Shown: one piece after another, positions 23,694 through 35,762 of the stretch
Numbering within the stretch: the first letter of the stretch is position 1
Layout of the letters: each line of letters starts with the position of its first letter
DNA from: Panicum virgatum
Lineage: Eukaryota > Streptophyta > Magnoliopsida > Poales > Poaceae
Assembly (NCBI RefSeq): GCF_016808335.1
Contig: NC_053137.1
Span: forward strand, 3,804,955 to 3,868,954
Length of the DNA stretch: 64,000 bases
Reading direction: 5' to 3'
Made by a program: the position numbers and the translations under genes
The notes under the pieces: generated by a model
The model's database searches: none
Told to the model about the DNA's origin: nothing
Seen by the model: the letters and a program-made list of their open reading frames with translations, nothing else

Positions 23694-25137
23694 TGAAAGT
23701 GATCGGGTGCTCTAGCCTAAGAGGGGGAGGGGGAATTAGGCACTATTAAAACCATAACATATGGCTCCAACTAGTTTGCACAAAACTTAAACTAAAATAA
23801 ACTAACTAGGTGTGCAACTACAGTTCACCTTAGTGTGTAACCCTCATCCCAAAAGAATTTTGCAACATATAGCCAATCCTAGCAAGATACTACACTAAGA
23901 AGGTAAAGGCACACAAGTTGCAATATGAAATGCGAAAGCTTAAAGAGAGGGATGAGAGGAAGTGAACTCTCAACACGAGGATTTATCCCGTGGTTCGGAT
24001 TGCCACAAATGCGCCCCCTACGTCCACGTTGTTGAAGCACTCACAAAGAGTATCGCTTCCCGGCAATCAAATCTCTTCCGTGAACACAATCACGGTCACC
24101 TTGATCCCGATCTTCACTAAGGGAGATTGCCCACGAAGGAGGGGTCTCCGTCCCCCACACAATGTTGTCGACGCCACTTCACACCAAGCCAGAGGGTCGT
24201 TGACTTGCCAGCAAGCCACTAATGCTCCAAGGAGGCCGGCGCACCGAGATACAAGTTTGGTTCACTCTAGAACCACAGCACAAGGATCTAAACCTTGCTT
24301 GATCACTCACTCAGGAGCTAACCTAGCACTAACACTCACAAAGCTTGTGCTAAGGACTAAGGATTTGATCTTTATGCTCTTGGATGGCTTGGAGATGTTC
24401 TTGGGTGTGTGTAGGATGTCCAGCAACTCCAGCAAACTTCAAATGGCTGATGAAATACATATATATGGGCCACCAACTCAAGAGAGCCGTTACTAGCCAT
24501 TGGCCAGTTTTCTGCGTAAGCATCGGAACATCCAACCATAGGGCATCGGTTCTTCCATTCACTCTGCGCTCAGAACTAGCCGTTGGCTTCTCTGACACGG
24601 CCGCAACACTTTCAGGGACCATCGGTTGAACCGATGCTTAGGCGTCGGTTCTTCCGGTGACACTTGATCTACAGATAGCCGTTGCTCTTGCTAACGTCAT
24701 TGCACCGACGCCTTGCTCCGACGTACCACCGGTTCAACCGGTGCTGAAAGCTTGGCTACTGCACGCTTGACAACATCTCTGGAGCATAGTACGTTGGATG
24801 CATCGATGCCTCTTTTGACACCGTCGGTTCATCCGGTGCTTCGCTTCTTTCGTTACCACAGGCTTGTGCCAATGCCAGGCCGTCGGATCTTCCGACAACC
24901 ATCGGATGCACCGATGCTATAGGCATCGGTTCTTCCGGTGCTACTGATTTCAGTAGAACTCGTCCAATTCGGCGTTTCTTTGAGTTCTTTCTTCGTGTTT
25001 TGCTTTGCTTGGCCTTTTTACTTCATCCCTGGGATCTAGAAATGTTCACTTAACAAAACCATTAGTCCCATTGATTGTGTTGTCATACGATCACCAAAAT
25101 CACTCGAAATGGCATAAATGGTGCCATGTTCGTTACA
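23694..25137 (-). repeat. 3' LTR of the gag-only element
   Basis: On the plus strand it begins TGAAAGTGATCGGG and ends GTTCGTTACA. Its central part contains CATCGGTT and CGGTTCAACCGGTG motifs similar to those of the solo LTR at 10090. Confidence 0.93.
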
Positions 25138-25152
25138 ATCTCCCCTTTTTGG
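25138..25152 (-). promoter_or_regulatory. Polypurine tract of the gag-only element
   Basis: On the minus strand the purine-rich AAAAAGGGGAGAT abuts the TG of the 3' LTR, where plus-strand DNA synthesis would be primed. Confidence 0.75.
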
Positions 25153-26544
25153 TGATTGATGACAACACAATCAAAGCAAGTATAAAATTTGCAAGAATTG
25201 ACAAATTAAACCACTTACACTTGCTTGGATGCTTACCATCATCCAATGACGGTTTGGTCTCCCCCTAAAACCATGATCCCCCTTTGATCCTCCCCCTATA
25301 TCGCTACTCTTCTCTCATGTGTTGACTTGATCCAATCGGCATTTTCCCCCTTTGGAATATACTTTTCCTTCTTGGGAACATCTCTCCCTCTTTATTGGGA
25401 ACATGCCTTACTTTGATCCACATTTCTCGCCTTTTGGAATCAAATCACCTAAAAGGTCTTGCATCTAAAAGGTCTTGCAAAACAAAATAGCTCAAGAGAA
25501 AATTAGTAGCCTAGGGAGTTAGTTCCATGACTTATGATCCAATTGTATGATATCAATGAAGATATCAATTGAAAATTTACTATGGTGGATCACCAAATCA
25601 CGAAACTAGCATGACATGAGCTAAGCTTTCCACAAGTGTGTACACAATATGATAATGTGAAAATCAAGTGTACAACTAAAAGATTCAACAAGAAAGCTTA
25701 GATCATATCATGCACGGAGGTAGCTCTAAAAAAGATAAAAAAAACTGACAATTATACCAATTGAATGAGTTTAGAACCTTGTATACCTCCAAGGGTTACT
25801 TTGTTTACCTTGCATGTACCAAATGGAAGTGACTTGCAACCAATTGAAAGTCTTTAAACAAAGAGCACTTGGTACACCAAGGTTAAGCAAATGTATGAGC
25901 ACATAGCCTATGAACTTATATACGAGCATTTAAGTTCAATAGAATATGGCTCAATATGCATGAAGCACAATTTATCTAATCACTCTTATAGAGTTGTTTG
26001 TTCACATTGATCGTGAGAAACATTCTCTTAAAGTGTTAACTCCACGTGAGACTACAAAAGATAAACTTGCAAACACGTTAGTCTCAAAAAATCAACCTAT
26101 AGGATGAACTCTCCCTAAATGTGTGCATTTAGTGTTTGAATCACCAAGCAAATGTATGCACATTGATTTTGACACAATTGGAAAGTTTACCCTATAGCTT
26201 GTTTTCATGGTACACATATGAAATACATATCTCAATGGATCCATATACCATGAAAGATAACCTTGTGTAGCTTTCTACACACTTATCAGACCATGTAGGT
26301 TGCTCATGTGTTAGAGTCATGACACAAGCAACCTACCATATATAACACTAGGAGATGCAAAACTTGCAACCATCCAAACAAAAGCAATGGAGCAACATGA
26401 TGCTTGAATTGAAATCTAGCTACCATTACCTTATGGGGGACTTGGGCAACAAATGTCCAAGTTGTGAGCTTAGCTTATTTTGGCTTAAGCCTTCACTTCA
26501 ACTTGTAAACTAAGCCTCCAAATCCCCCGAAACCGTTCTTGGCT

Positions 26545-28415
26545 TTAAGTTTCCTTTGGAACCCACACCATTTGAGGCACCTTCATGTTGGTGATGATGT
26601 CCTTGGGCACCCAAATGGAGTGGTTCCAACTCCTTTCCTTCTTCCCAACATTGTGAGCAATCACCTTGCCATTGGTCTTCTTTTTTATCATATAGGAGGT
26701 GCTATTGCTTTTGTTCCTCCGGTTGGGCTTGGTGTAGATGAGAGAACTCTTAATTGTGAGCTTCTTTTTATTCCTCTCATCCGGAAGCTTCTTCCTTGGT
26801 TGAGGACACTTGTTGGACTTGTGGTCTTCTTTGTGGCACTTTGAGCAAGTCACGGTGGACCCCTTCTCAAGCTTCTTCACCATGTCTTTACGGTTATCTT
26901 GAGAAGGTTGGACATTGCTCTCTATTCCTTTGCCCTTCAATCTATACAAGTCCTTCATGAGTCTTTCCACTTCTTGCTTGAGTTCATTATTTTCCTTGGC
27001 AATGAGATCATCACATGATTCTACAACAACATTATCATAGCATTTCTCATTGCAAGGATTAGAGTAAGAATCATCAATTAAATCAATGCAAGAAGTTGAA
27101 GCATCTATCCTAGAGATAGGAATTGCACAAGGGATAATTTGCTTCATTTCCAAAGAGTCATTAGTATCATTAATGCTCTCAAATTTTAATTTGAACTCTT
27201 CATGCTTCTTGCTAAGCAATTTGAATTTGCACATCAAATCTTCAAAATTTGTAGCAAGAGAAGCATTTAGTTCTTTGAGAGCATTAAGGTTTTTAATTTC
27301 TTTTGATTGCTTCTTAATGACTTTTTGGTGCTCATGAACAAGGTCAAGAAGTTCATCAATTGAAAAAGAGTCGGAGTCATCATCACTTACATCGCCATCC
27401 ATACATTTGGCCATAAATCAAGTGTTGGATGATGATCCCATGCGAGTGGTGAATTTCTTATTTGATTCATCACTTGAACTTGATTCTTCACCACCGCTAA
27501 ACCCATTCACCAAATATGGCAAATGATTCATGTTTGGGCTTCTTCTCCTTCTTTTGCTTGTTCTTTTTGAACTTCTTCTCAACCTTCATAAGTTGATTGT
27601 GAGGCCCATCTTTGAGGAAGACCATATACCCCATTGAGTTGATTTCCTTCAAGCATTTGTTCATCTTCTTTTCTTGCTTGTAGAGGTTGGGATGCATTGG
27701 CTCTTTATCATCACTTGAGGAGCTTCTTGCATCCTCTTCTTCCTCATCACTTGAGCTACCTTTGATGGCCATATTCTTCAACTTCTTGAGTTGTTTGCAT
27801 GCAAGAGCGCTATGCGTTGGTGAAGAAGAAGATGCTTTTGCCTTGATGTCATTGCGTAGCTCATGAGCGATCACCTTATTGAGGACTTGATTTGGTGTCA
27901 TTGTGGTGAGACCTTTTTCATATAGAATTGTTGTCACCAAATCATAGTCCGGCCTTCGGAGTGAGTGAAGGATCTTGCGAATGAGTTCTAAATCTTTAAT
28001 TTGCTTCACACCTAAGAAATTAATCTCATTCATAAGAGTGTTCAAACGTGAGTACATAGATTCGGCATTCTCATCATCAAGTTGCTTAAAGCTATTAAGC
28101 TTATCAATGAGAACATGATATCTTTCGTTGGCTACATCCTCCGTGCCCTCATGATTCTCAATGATAGTCTTCCATAGCTCTTTAGCATTTGCACAAGAAT
28201 AAACAAGATTGAACACATTATCACTAAGAGAAGACAAGATTATGCATTTTACGGTGACATCATATTGCTTCTTTTGTTGACCATTATTTTTTATGCCCTC
28301 ACTCACAACTCTCCAAACGTTTAGACCCGTCGCTTGGAGATGGGCTTGCATTAAGCACCTTCCATCATTGGAAGCCCGTGCCGTCAAACCGTGGAGCGGG
28401 TCTAAAATGATCCAT
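26545..28415 (-). pseudogene. Copia-type gag, broken by stops and frameshifts
   Basis: Starting at ATG 28415 the frame encodes the start expected of a copia gag, but a TGA and a one-base shift near 28360 interrupt it. The long middle stretch (28387-27497) carries the gag core with LWKTIIENHEGT and YSRLNTLMNEI. A stop at 27497 requires another frame change, and TGA near 27420 follows before the last stretch from 27414. That last stretch contains acidic and coiled-coil segments, a CCHC zinc knuckle (CSKCHKEDHKSNKC) and a WVPK-type C-terminus. Gag would package the element RNA into particles. With at least four lesions no functional protein is expected. Confidence 0.88.
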
Positions 28416-28526
28416 CCTTTCCCCCTTAGAGCTAACTCACTAGGAGGTGAAGCCTACCGATCTAATGAGCCGGTAAACACAAATTTGCCAATGGAATTGG
28501 CTTTCTTTGTGAGAGAAGTGAGTCCA

Positions 28527-28539
28527 GGCTCTGATACCA
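28527..28539 (-). promoter_or_regulatory. Primer-binding site of the gag-only element
   Basis: Read on the minus strand this is TGGTATCAGAGCC, two bases inside the 5' LTR, complementary to the 3' end of initiator tRNA-Met. Confidence 0.85.
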
Positions 28540-28541
28540 TT

Positions 28542-29986
28542 TGAAAGTGATCGGGTGCTCTAGCCTAAGAGAGGGAGGGGGTGAATTAGGCACTATTAAA
28601 ACCTTAACCTATGGCTCCAACTAGTTTACACAAAACTTAAACTAAAACAAGCTAACTAGGCGTGCAACTACAGTTCACCTTAGTGTTTAACCCTCATCCA
28701 AAAAGAGTTTTGCAACCTATAGCCAATCCTAGCAAGATACTACACTAAGAAGGTAAAGGCACACAAGTTGCAATATAAAATGCGGAAGCTTAAAGAGAGG
28801 GATGAGAGGAAACGAACTCTTGACACGAGGATTTATCCCGTGGTTCGGATTGCCACAAAGGCGCCCCAACGTCCAGGTTGTTGAAGCACTCACAAAGAGT
28901 ATCGCTTCCCGGCAATCAAGTCTCTTCCGTGAACACAATCACGGTCACCTTGATCCCGATCTTCACTAAGGGAGATTGCCCACGAAGGAGGGGTCTCCGT
29001 CCCCCGCACAATGTTGTCGACGCCACTCCACACCAAGCCGGAGGGTCGTTGACTTGCCGGCGAGCCACTAATGCTCCAAGGAGGCCGGCGCACCGAGATA
29101 CAAGTTTGGTTCACTCTAGAACCACAGCATAAGGATCTAAACCTTGCTTGATCACTCACTCAAGAGCTAACCTAGCACTAACACTCACAAAGCTTGTGCT
29201 AAGGACTAAGGATTTGATCTTTATGCTCTTGGATGGCTTGGAGATGTTCTTGGGTGTGTGTAGGATGTCCAGCAACTCCAGCAAACTTCAAATGGCTGAT
29301 GAAATACATATATATGGGCCACCAACTCAAGAGAGCCGTTACTAGCCATTGGCCAGTTTTCTGCGTAAGCATCGGAACATCCAACCATAGGGCATCGGTT
29401 CTTCCATTCACTCTGCGCTCAGAACTAGCCGTTGGCTTCTCTGACACGGCCGCAACACTTTCAGGGACCATCGGTTGAACCGATGCTTAGGCGTCGGTTC
29501 TTCCGGTGACACTTGATCTACAGATAGCCGTTGCTCTTGCTAACGTCATTGCACCGACGCCTTGCTCCGACGTACCACCGGTTCAACCGGTGCTGAAAGC
29601 TTGGCTACTGCACGCTTGACAACATCTCTGGAGCATAGTACGTTGGATGCATCGATGCCTCTTTTGACACCGTCGGTTCATCCGGTGCTTCGCTTCTTTC
29701 GTTACCACAGGCTTGTGCCAATGCCAGGCCGTCGGATCTTCCGACAACCATCGGATGCACCGATGCTATAGGCATCGGTTCTTCCAGTGTTACTGATTTC
29801 AGTAGAACTCGTCTAATTCAGCGTTTCTTTGAGTTCTTTCTTCGTGTTTTGCTTTGCTTGGCCTTTTTACTTTATCCCTGGGATCTAGAAATGTTCACTT
29901 AACAAAACCATTAGTCCCATTGATTGCGTTGTCATACGATCACCAAAATCACTCGAAATGGCATAAATGGTGCCATGTTCGTTACA
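28542..29986 (-). repeat. 5' LTR of the gag-only element
   Basis: It matches the left LTR from end to end. By eye there are roughly 35 differences, most in the first 620 bp of the plus-strand alignment; about 620 bp in the centre are identical. Confidence 0.93.
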
Positions 29987-30010
29987 AACTAGCATAATCT
30001 CTACCGTCCA

Positions 30011-30165
30011 TACAAAAGATGCATCATTAATAGATGAACATGAAACATTTATACAAAAGATGCATCATTAATAGATGAACATGAAATATTTATCATGCAT
30101 CAGTGGCACTTTGTTGGGCACTACCGCTGAGCATTAAGGGGCACTTTGTTGGCTACTACCGCTGA
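30011..30165. repeat. Two short tandem duplications
   Basis: A unit of about 41 bp starting TACAAAAGATGCATC occurs twice (from 30011 and 30052). A unit of about 36 bp starting GGCACTTTGTTGG occurs twice (from 30104 and 30140). Both lie inside the Helitron candidate. Confidence 0.8.
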
Positions 30166-30324
30166 GTACTAAGTCTTTTAGAGTCTCCACCATACGATCA
30201 AGATTAAAGAGGCTGACTGTATAGCACCATGAGCTTGCACATGTATACATATACATTTGCCTATGCCTGGGGCGCCACGGAGCTCCAGCGTCGACTCCAT
30301 CTCCCATGGTGTGTGTGTGTGTAG

Positions 30325-30466
30325 CTTCCGCTGTCGAACGCCACATTGTAGGCGGCGAACGCGATGTGACCATCGGCCAGGAACTGGCGGAGGATCTTGG
30401 GTACCACGCCGCTAGCCTATGCAAGCTGGAAGATGAGGTCCATGTTGCTGGTGGTCTGCTTTTTTT
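30325..30466 (-). pseudogene. Fragment resembling a plant RNase H-like 3'-5' exonuclease
   Basis: On the minus strand one frame reads MDLIFQLA, a stop, then ASGVVPKILRQFLADGHIAF and AAYNVAFDSGSY. The pattern (FQL, PxxLRxFLAD, hydrophobic strand, GxxD-like turn) resembles the WRN-type exonuclease family of plants, whose active site uses two metal ions. Only about 45 residues remain and TAG interrupts them. Its position inside a Helitron suggests capture. The family call is tentative. Confidence 0.35.
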
Positions 30467-30966
30467 TCCTCGGTGCAAGATTTACTTTGCTTTGACTATG
30501 GTAATCTTAGTCCCATGAATTTTCTTATCTTTTCACTCAAAAAGAAATTTTCTTATCTTTCTGCCCTACCATAAATTCCTGGAAGAAACAAAAATCACGC
30601 TAATTTGTAGGTGGATTACCATACCAGTATCATATCTGAGTTTATCTTAGAAATGATGCTCTCAACTAACAATCCATAAGTTGAACAAAAGTGTAAAAAA
30701 CACTCTTTTGCTTCTGCAATGCGGAAAATAAAAGCGTCCAAAATAGAGAACGCGTTTCACCAACTTTCGGAGGGAGGATTCCAGAGGTCAATTAGTGACA
30801 AGTTTTTATTATTCAAAAATCCACCATTTCATATATTTCAACAAATCTTGATCAATATAATATTACATGCTCTCCATTGTGTTTTATCTAATTTTTTATA
30901 TCTTTTAGTCATAGTTTATCAAAAAATCCGCTCAAATCCCGCAGCAACGCACGGGGAATCACCTAG

Positions 30967-32699
30967 TTACCTCTATTTTTATCAACCGGATCAAATATGA
31001 TTGGCATCCATATCAAAGATTATTACGGAGAGAGAATTGATTACTTTTAGGGTTAGTATCTCCTTTATATGTTCTAAACGGTATTGATCTTCGTCTACAC
31101 ATTATTGGCTGCCGGCCGGAGACGGCGGAAGCTAACTGTTCAACTTCAAAGATTGATGATTTAAGCCTTCCACAGATCAATTCAAGGGGAGTCTAGGTTG
31201 TGAAGAAAATCAGAAGAGCATGCCGATGAAGGATTCAGCAACGGCGTGAAGGAGTAGTCGCATGTATGATCATGGTTTGTATTCTCAAGTATGATCATAT
31301 CAGGATCTGGTGGTATCTAGGAAGTAAAAAACACAGCCAATCTGCTCCCTATCATCACCCGCTTGAGATGAAATCTTGGGGATTGGACCAGCAACCGGGG
31401 GATTCTAATTTCCGGGCGACCGTATAGAGGCTTCCGTACGGTCGATTTCCGACCAATTTTTTCTTTCCTTTTTTAACAGTTTTTTTGTTGTTTTGTGACA
31501 AAATATTTTCAAAGAAAAATATTTTGAGCAGATAAAAAGAGAAAAATTGATAAGAAAATGTTTGAAACATAAAATTTTCAGAATAGTTAGAAAAAATTTG
31601 AAGGAAAAATTTTGTATCCAAACCTAAACTAAAGAAGTTCGGGAAAAAAATTTAACAAAAATATTTTGAAGAGAAGAAGAAGGAAAAAAATTGATGAGAA
31701 AAATTTTGAAACAAGAAAGTTTGAAAATAATTGAAAAAATTTGAAGAAAAACTTTCACATCCAAATCTAAACTACAAAAAGTTTGTGAAAAAAATTTGTA
31801 AAAAAAATTGCAACAAAAACTCAAAAAGAAAAAAAAAACTATCGAGGAGCTCGCCACCGGCCCGCCGCCGCGCCTCCCTGCCACCAGCCCCGCCTGGCGC
31901 GCCTTGCCGCTGCCGCCGCGCCTCCCCGTCGCGCTGCTCAGGAGCTCGCCACCGTGCCTCTCCACAGGAGGTGCTGGAGCTCGCCTCCGCGCCGCCCCCA
32001 GGAGGTGCTGGAGCTCGCCTCCGCGCCACACCTCCCGGCCGCCGCGCGTGCCGCTCGCCCCTGGGTGCAGAGCTTGCAGAGTCCCTGCCGCCGGAAGAAA
32101 GAGATAGAGAGGAAAGGGAATGAAGGGACGGACGGCTGGGGAGTATCACGTGGGCTGGAAGGAAGAGATAACGAGAGAGAAAAAGAGATGGAGAGACAGA
32201 GTATCACGTGGGCGTGGGCCCTACCGTCAACCGCGAGTTCAGAAAGTCCCTTGTGACTGTAAATCCATCATTGGGCCAGCAACCTCACGGTTCCACACCT
32301 GCATGTTCCTTACAGTGTTCGATGGCATCAATATATTCAATGACAAGTTCAAGGTTGGTGGATCATCTGCGCTATCGGTTTGACATCGTCATAGACGTCC
32401 ATGCTGACAAAGTGAAGGTTAGTCTTGTGTGCCTTGAATTTAGCTCCAGACCACAAAAAGTAATCGATTGTGGCTACGAGGATTCTTTAATCCTGCAGTC
32501 CTGATATATCTTCAGTAATGTGTGGTGGCATTCGCAAATGTATCAGATCTACAAAGATGAGATGCGGAGCCGGCCTATAATTTGCCGATTTTGCCGATTA
32601 TCTAGGAGAGGCCAAACAATTACCCGAGGAGTTGTTGGCACCACCAATGGCTCCATAACAAGGAGAAAAGAACGAGCATCTTACTAAAGCACTCCACGG
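30967..32699. other. Unassigned region with local duplications
   Basis: A block of about 92 bp ending CATCCAAATCTAAACTA or a variant occurs at about 31540-31632 and 31684-31775 (period near 143 bp). A GC-rich stretch at 31845-32090 contains two adjacent copies of AGGAGGTGCTGGAGCTCGCC at about 31969 and 32000. Open frames here run through low-complexity Pro/Ala/Arg sequence and I do not support them as genes. Confidence 0.5.
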
Positions 32700-33057
32700 G
32701 ATTGGACGGGTCTATCTTTCTTCGTGGAAATCTTTGTTTTTGCTGCGTGGGAACTTTGGAACTTATGGAACTCCAAGATCTTTGACAATGGCACCCCGAC
32801 GATACGCCTATGGATGAAGAAATTTAGAGATCAAGTTTATCTCCAACTCGTGCGAGTTAGGGAGGACAAAAGGCTTAGTATTATTCAATGGCTAGAATCA
32901 ATCACTTAATGTCTCTTGCTTTTTGTTTGTACATTCTCTACCCCCCCCCCCCCCCCCCTCTGCTTTGTAAGTATTAAACCTTTTGTATCTCCTCTTTTGC
33001 TTTTATAAAATTTTGCCGTGGGGAACTCCCCCACAGTATTTTCGGTCAAAAAAAAAG
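32700..33057 (+). mobile_element. 3' end of an L1-type LINE
   Basis: The frame ending at 32909 encodes AAWELWNLWNSKIF, then FRDQVYLQLVRVREDKR, the C-terminus after the zinc-binding reverse transcriptase domain in plant LINEs. A T-rich 3' tail with GTGGGGAACTCCCCCAC and a terminal A run near 33050 follow, as in plant LINE tails. The 5' part of the element is missing, as expected for incomplete reverse transcription. A run of 18 C at 32941-32958 interrupts the tail. Confidence 0.65.
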
Positions 33058-33541
33058 CACAATGGACATACTCGGACTTCAGTAGCATTATTCAAGGTTA
33101 CTCCTTTCCGTAGATCAGGTATCCATATCGAATTTCATCAATGTTAATTTATATGCGAGATGTTTATGTCAACTGTGCACAATCTAGCCACCCGTTTGAG
33201 TTCATATCATGCTGGCATGTCTCCAAGCATGTCCAGTAAACCCAAAGTAATTAAAAGCAAAAGTAAAGTTCGAGTCATGGAAGCTGATTGTTAAGGGGTC
33301 TCGGTGTCATTCTTGAATTTTAAGTTGCAAATCACTTAATAATTAGTAACGGTCTGAAAGATATGCCCTTTTTTTAAAAAAAAACAATGCTTGCATGCAG
33401 TCAAATATTCTGAACTCTATACTAATATATTTCGTATAATTAAAACAAGAAACATGATCAAACATGTTCTTTACATTTACTATAATACCAATCAGTAGTT
33501 AGATGTATTTTAGAAATCCGAGTCATGTCCAACACGACATA
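33058..33541. other. Unassigned AT-rich DNA
   Basis: Nothing recognisable was found between the LINE tail and the Stowaway element. Confidence 0.4.
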
Positions 33542-33543
33542 TA

Positions 33544-33690
33544 CTCCCTCCATTTCAAAATGTAAGTCGTTTTGACTTTTCTAGATTCATATATTTTGCT
33601 ATGTACCTAGACATATGTTATATCTAGGTGCATAACAAATACTATGAATTTAAAAAAGTCAAAACGACCTATATTTTTAAACGGAGGGAG
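33544..33690. mobile_element. Stowaway MITE
   Basis: The 147-bp element begins CTCCCTCCATTTCAAAATGT and ends with an inverted copy finishing ACGGAGGGAG, flanked by TA on both sides. Arms extend about 45 bp. This is the classic grass Stowaway structure, related to mariner transposons. Confidence 0.93.
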
Positions 33691-34231
33691 TATATGTTAC
33701 TGGATGGGGTGGATGGGGTAGCAGATTGCCAACGGACATGCTGACAAATTAGATGGACATATAGGAGATAATAATACATAGGAGTACATTAGATTTGAAA
33801 TCAATTCAGCTATATGCGGCTCAGAAAACAAGATGACGATGGCCTTCCAACACTGCATCGAGTTCCTCGGCAGAGTGAGGCACGCGGAGAGGGGGGTGTG
33901 CACAAAGTACAAGCTGAACGGAAGAGTGAGGCAGAGACTGAACAATACGGTGCATTAGCCACAATGGAGGACATGATGCTTGATAGTATCGACCAGCAAG
34001 GGCACATACACACAAAATGCAGGCACGGCGGTGTTGCACGCAACCTAGCCATGACACGAGGAAGGCAATTGCAATGTTTGTCCCTTTCCCTTCGTCAATG
34101 TCCATGCCATTTCAAATTCAATGTTCAGGAACTTGCAATTTTGTACCTATTTTATATTGTTATTATGTTCATGTCACTGAAACTGCATGGCATTGTTGAA
34201 TGTTCATCAAGGTATACTAATTTCTGATGGT
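33691..34231. other. Unassigned, open frame of unclear status
   Basis: A 137-residue plus frame (33814-34227) has no recognisable domain and the opposite strand is open too, so I do not call a gene. Confidence 0.4.
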
Positions 34232-34239
34232 GCTACAGT

Positions 34240-34494
34240 TAGGGCTGGAAAAAAAGCTCGTTAACTGGCTCGGTGCCTTTTTTCAAAATTGCTCCGATTA
34301 CGTTCGTTTTTTTTTAAAATAAAGATTAGTTGATTTGAAACAAAAGTCAATTTTGGCCGGCTCGGCTCGGCTCGGCTCGGCTCGCTCGATTTGAAGTTGC
34401 ATATCAAACAACGCGGGAGACTATAATAAATACAAATATATTGATTTCGAAGAAAGCTCGAAAAAAGTCTCGGCTCGGCTCGAGTCCAGCCCTA
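34240..34494. mobile_element. hAT-type MITE
   Basis: The 255-bp element begins TAGGGCTGGA and ends TCCAGCCCTA, flanked by a perfect 8-bp duplication GCTACAGT (34232-34239 and 34495-34502). An 8-bp duplication is diagnostic of hAT transposons. It contains a short GGCTC tandem repeat at about 34357-34385. Confidence 0.92.
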
Positions 34495-34502
34495 GCTACA
34501 GT

Positions 34503-35221
34503 GCTAATAAACATGTTGGAGATTATCAGCATGTTTGGGCTGCCGTGCAGTGTGGAAATTCAACAGTTCAAATGCATCTACCTAGACATGTGATCATTCA
34601 ACTTCGAACACAGCATGTCTTCAGACATCTGATTCTCCAAAACACCACAACAAGATACAAGAAGAGAAGAGGAATAGCAAGGTTCGTAGTTTTCTTTGTT
34701 ATAACTTAGGCTTTCTATGTTAAACAGCAAGTAATGAGATTACGAGATATATAGATACATTGCTAACAGGGAAGTTCAACAATCTAGAATGGAGCTCGAT
34801 TTAGATACATTGCTAACAGGTAAGTTCACTATATATTAAGTGTAAGAGAAAAGTACATAATTCTTTATTCTTTTTCTAATGATTACTATCTAGGAACTAT
34901 ACAGATGATCTCTAAATGTTTTCATACCATGAACTACAAATTGAATTAACATTTATACACAATAGTATTAAAGAAAATAGTCAATTGATATTTATCCCAT
35001 AACAACTCTAGCCGCGCGGACTACCCTACTAGTTGTATTAATTATGCTTGCATAAATGTTGTTGTACGTGGTGCATATGCATGCATGTGAGGAAGCTAGC
35101 TACCCTATCATTTGCCGTTACGAGTGTAGCAGTGGGCCAGGGAAGGCCCTGCCGACGCAAAGTCATGCATGTATGGCCACGCCCACGCCCGCATTTGGAC
35201 ACTATCCAACAAGAAGGTATA
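34503..35221. other. Unassigned
   Basis: A short direct repeat (TAGATACATTGCTAACAGG) occurs at about 34751 and 34802. No gene was seen. Confidence 0.4.
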
Positions 35222-35226
35222 GTAAC

Positions 35227-35761
35227 TGTTGGATTGATCTCTTTTCTAATAGACCCAACGGTCTCTTAGGACTTTGATTTGCGCCCTGATCGGGGGCGCC
35301 CAACCTAAATGGTTGGTGGGCCCCCGCTGCACAGCGCTAAATAAAGAGGGGTGAAGGGGCCGGGGCACGGTGACCGAAGTTCGTCGCGCCGCCAGTACCC
35401 ACTCCCACATTCTAAACCCTAGCCGATCTAGAGGGTGCGCTGGAGTAGCGGGAAGCTTCACCGCCGCCTCCATCGACATTGATCCATCGGCGTCGTTGCC
35501 ATCACCCTCGACTTCGACGTCACGCTCACGACACCACTGCGCCGCTCGTCGCTGCCTTAGAGCAGATCGTCATCAGTGAACCGGAGATGGCCGCCGGATC
35601 GAGCTCAAACGCTGGTGGTGATGGTCTCTCTCTCTACTCTCTCACTGTGTTCCTTCATATATCGCTTATGCAATAGATCTAGAGTCTTTTGCACTTGATG
35701 TAAAGAAAAGAAAAGAAATCCTACTCGATTTATGCACTGTGTCGATCCTAGAGTTCTATCA
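35227..35761 (+). repeat. 5' LTR of the copia element
   Basis: This is 535 bp, TG...CA, with AAATAAAG as a TATA-like site near 35339 and pyrimidine-rich DNA before the end. Confidence 0.96.
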
Positions 35762-35762
35762 A

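Larger units (their letters stand above)
23694..29986 (-). mobile_element. Gag-only copia-type LTR retrotransposon
   Basis: Two LTRs of about 1444 bp flank the element, with a perfect target duplication AACTA (23689-23693 and 29987-29991). On the minus strand the primer-binding site TGGTATCAGAGCC (complement of initiator tRNA-Met) lies next to the right LTR and a purine tract AAAAAGGGGAGAT next to the left one, so transcription runs leftward. The only coding region is a decayed gag; the 1.4 kb between gag and the 3' LTR (25151-26544) shows no protease, integrase, reverse transcriptase or RNase H. It would have needed a helper element. Confidence 0.93.
23582..30966 (+). mobile_element. Probable non-autonomous Helitron, split by an LTR retrotransposon
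   Basis: The right end shows a short hairpin (CCCG, then CAGCAACGCA, then CGGG) about 10 bp before CTAG at 30963-30966, followed by T. This is the CTRR-type 3' terminus of Helitrons. The left candidate end is TCTATAAAAC at 23582, preceded by A, so the insertion would be between A and T as expected. Removing the LTR element and one target copy leaves about 1.1 kb, with no Rep/helicase gene, two small tandem duplications and an apparent captured gene fragment. The 3' end is more certain than the 5' end. Confidence 0.5.

Noticed and set aside
24350..24922. Identical open frames at 24.4-24.9 kb and 29.2-29.8 kb
   Set aside because: They lie inside the two LTRs of one retrotransposon and are duplicated non-coding sequence, not paralogous genes.
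31770..32150. Long Pro/Ala/Arg frames around 31.8-32.1 kb
   Set aside because: They arise from short tandem GC-rich repeats open in several frames at once.
33814..34227. 137-residue plus-strand frame
   Set aside because: There is no known domain, the opposite strand is also open, and the codon pattern changes midway.
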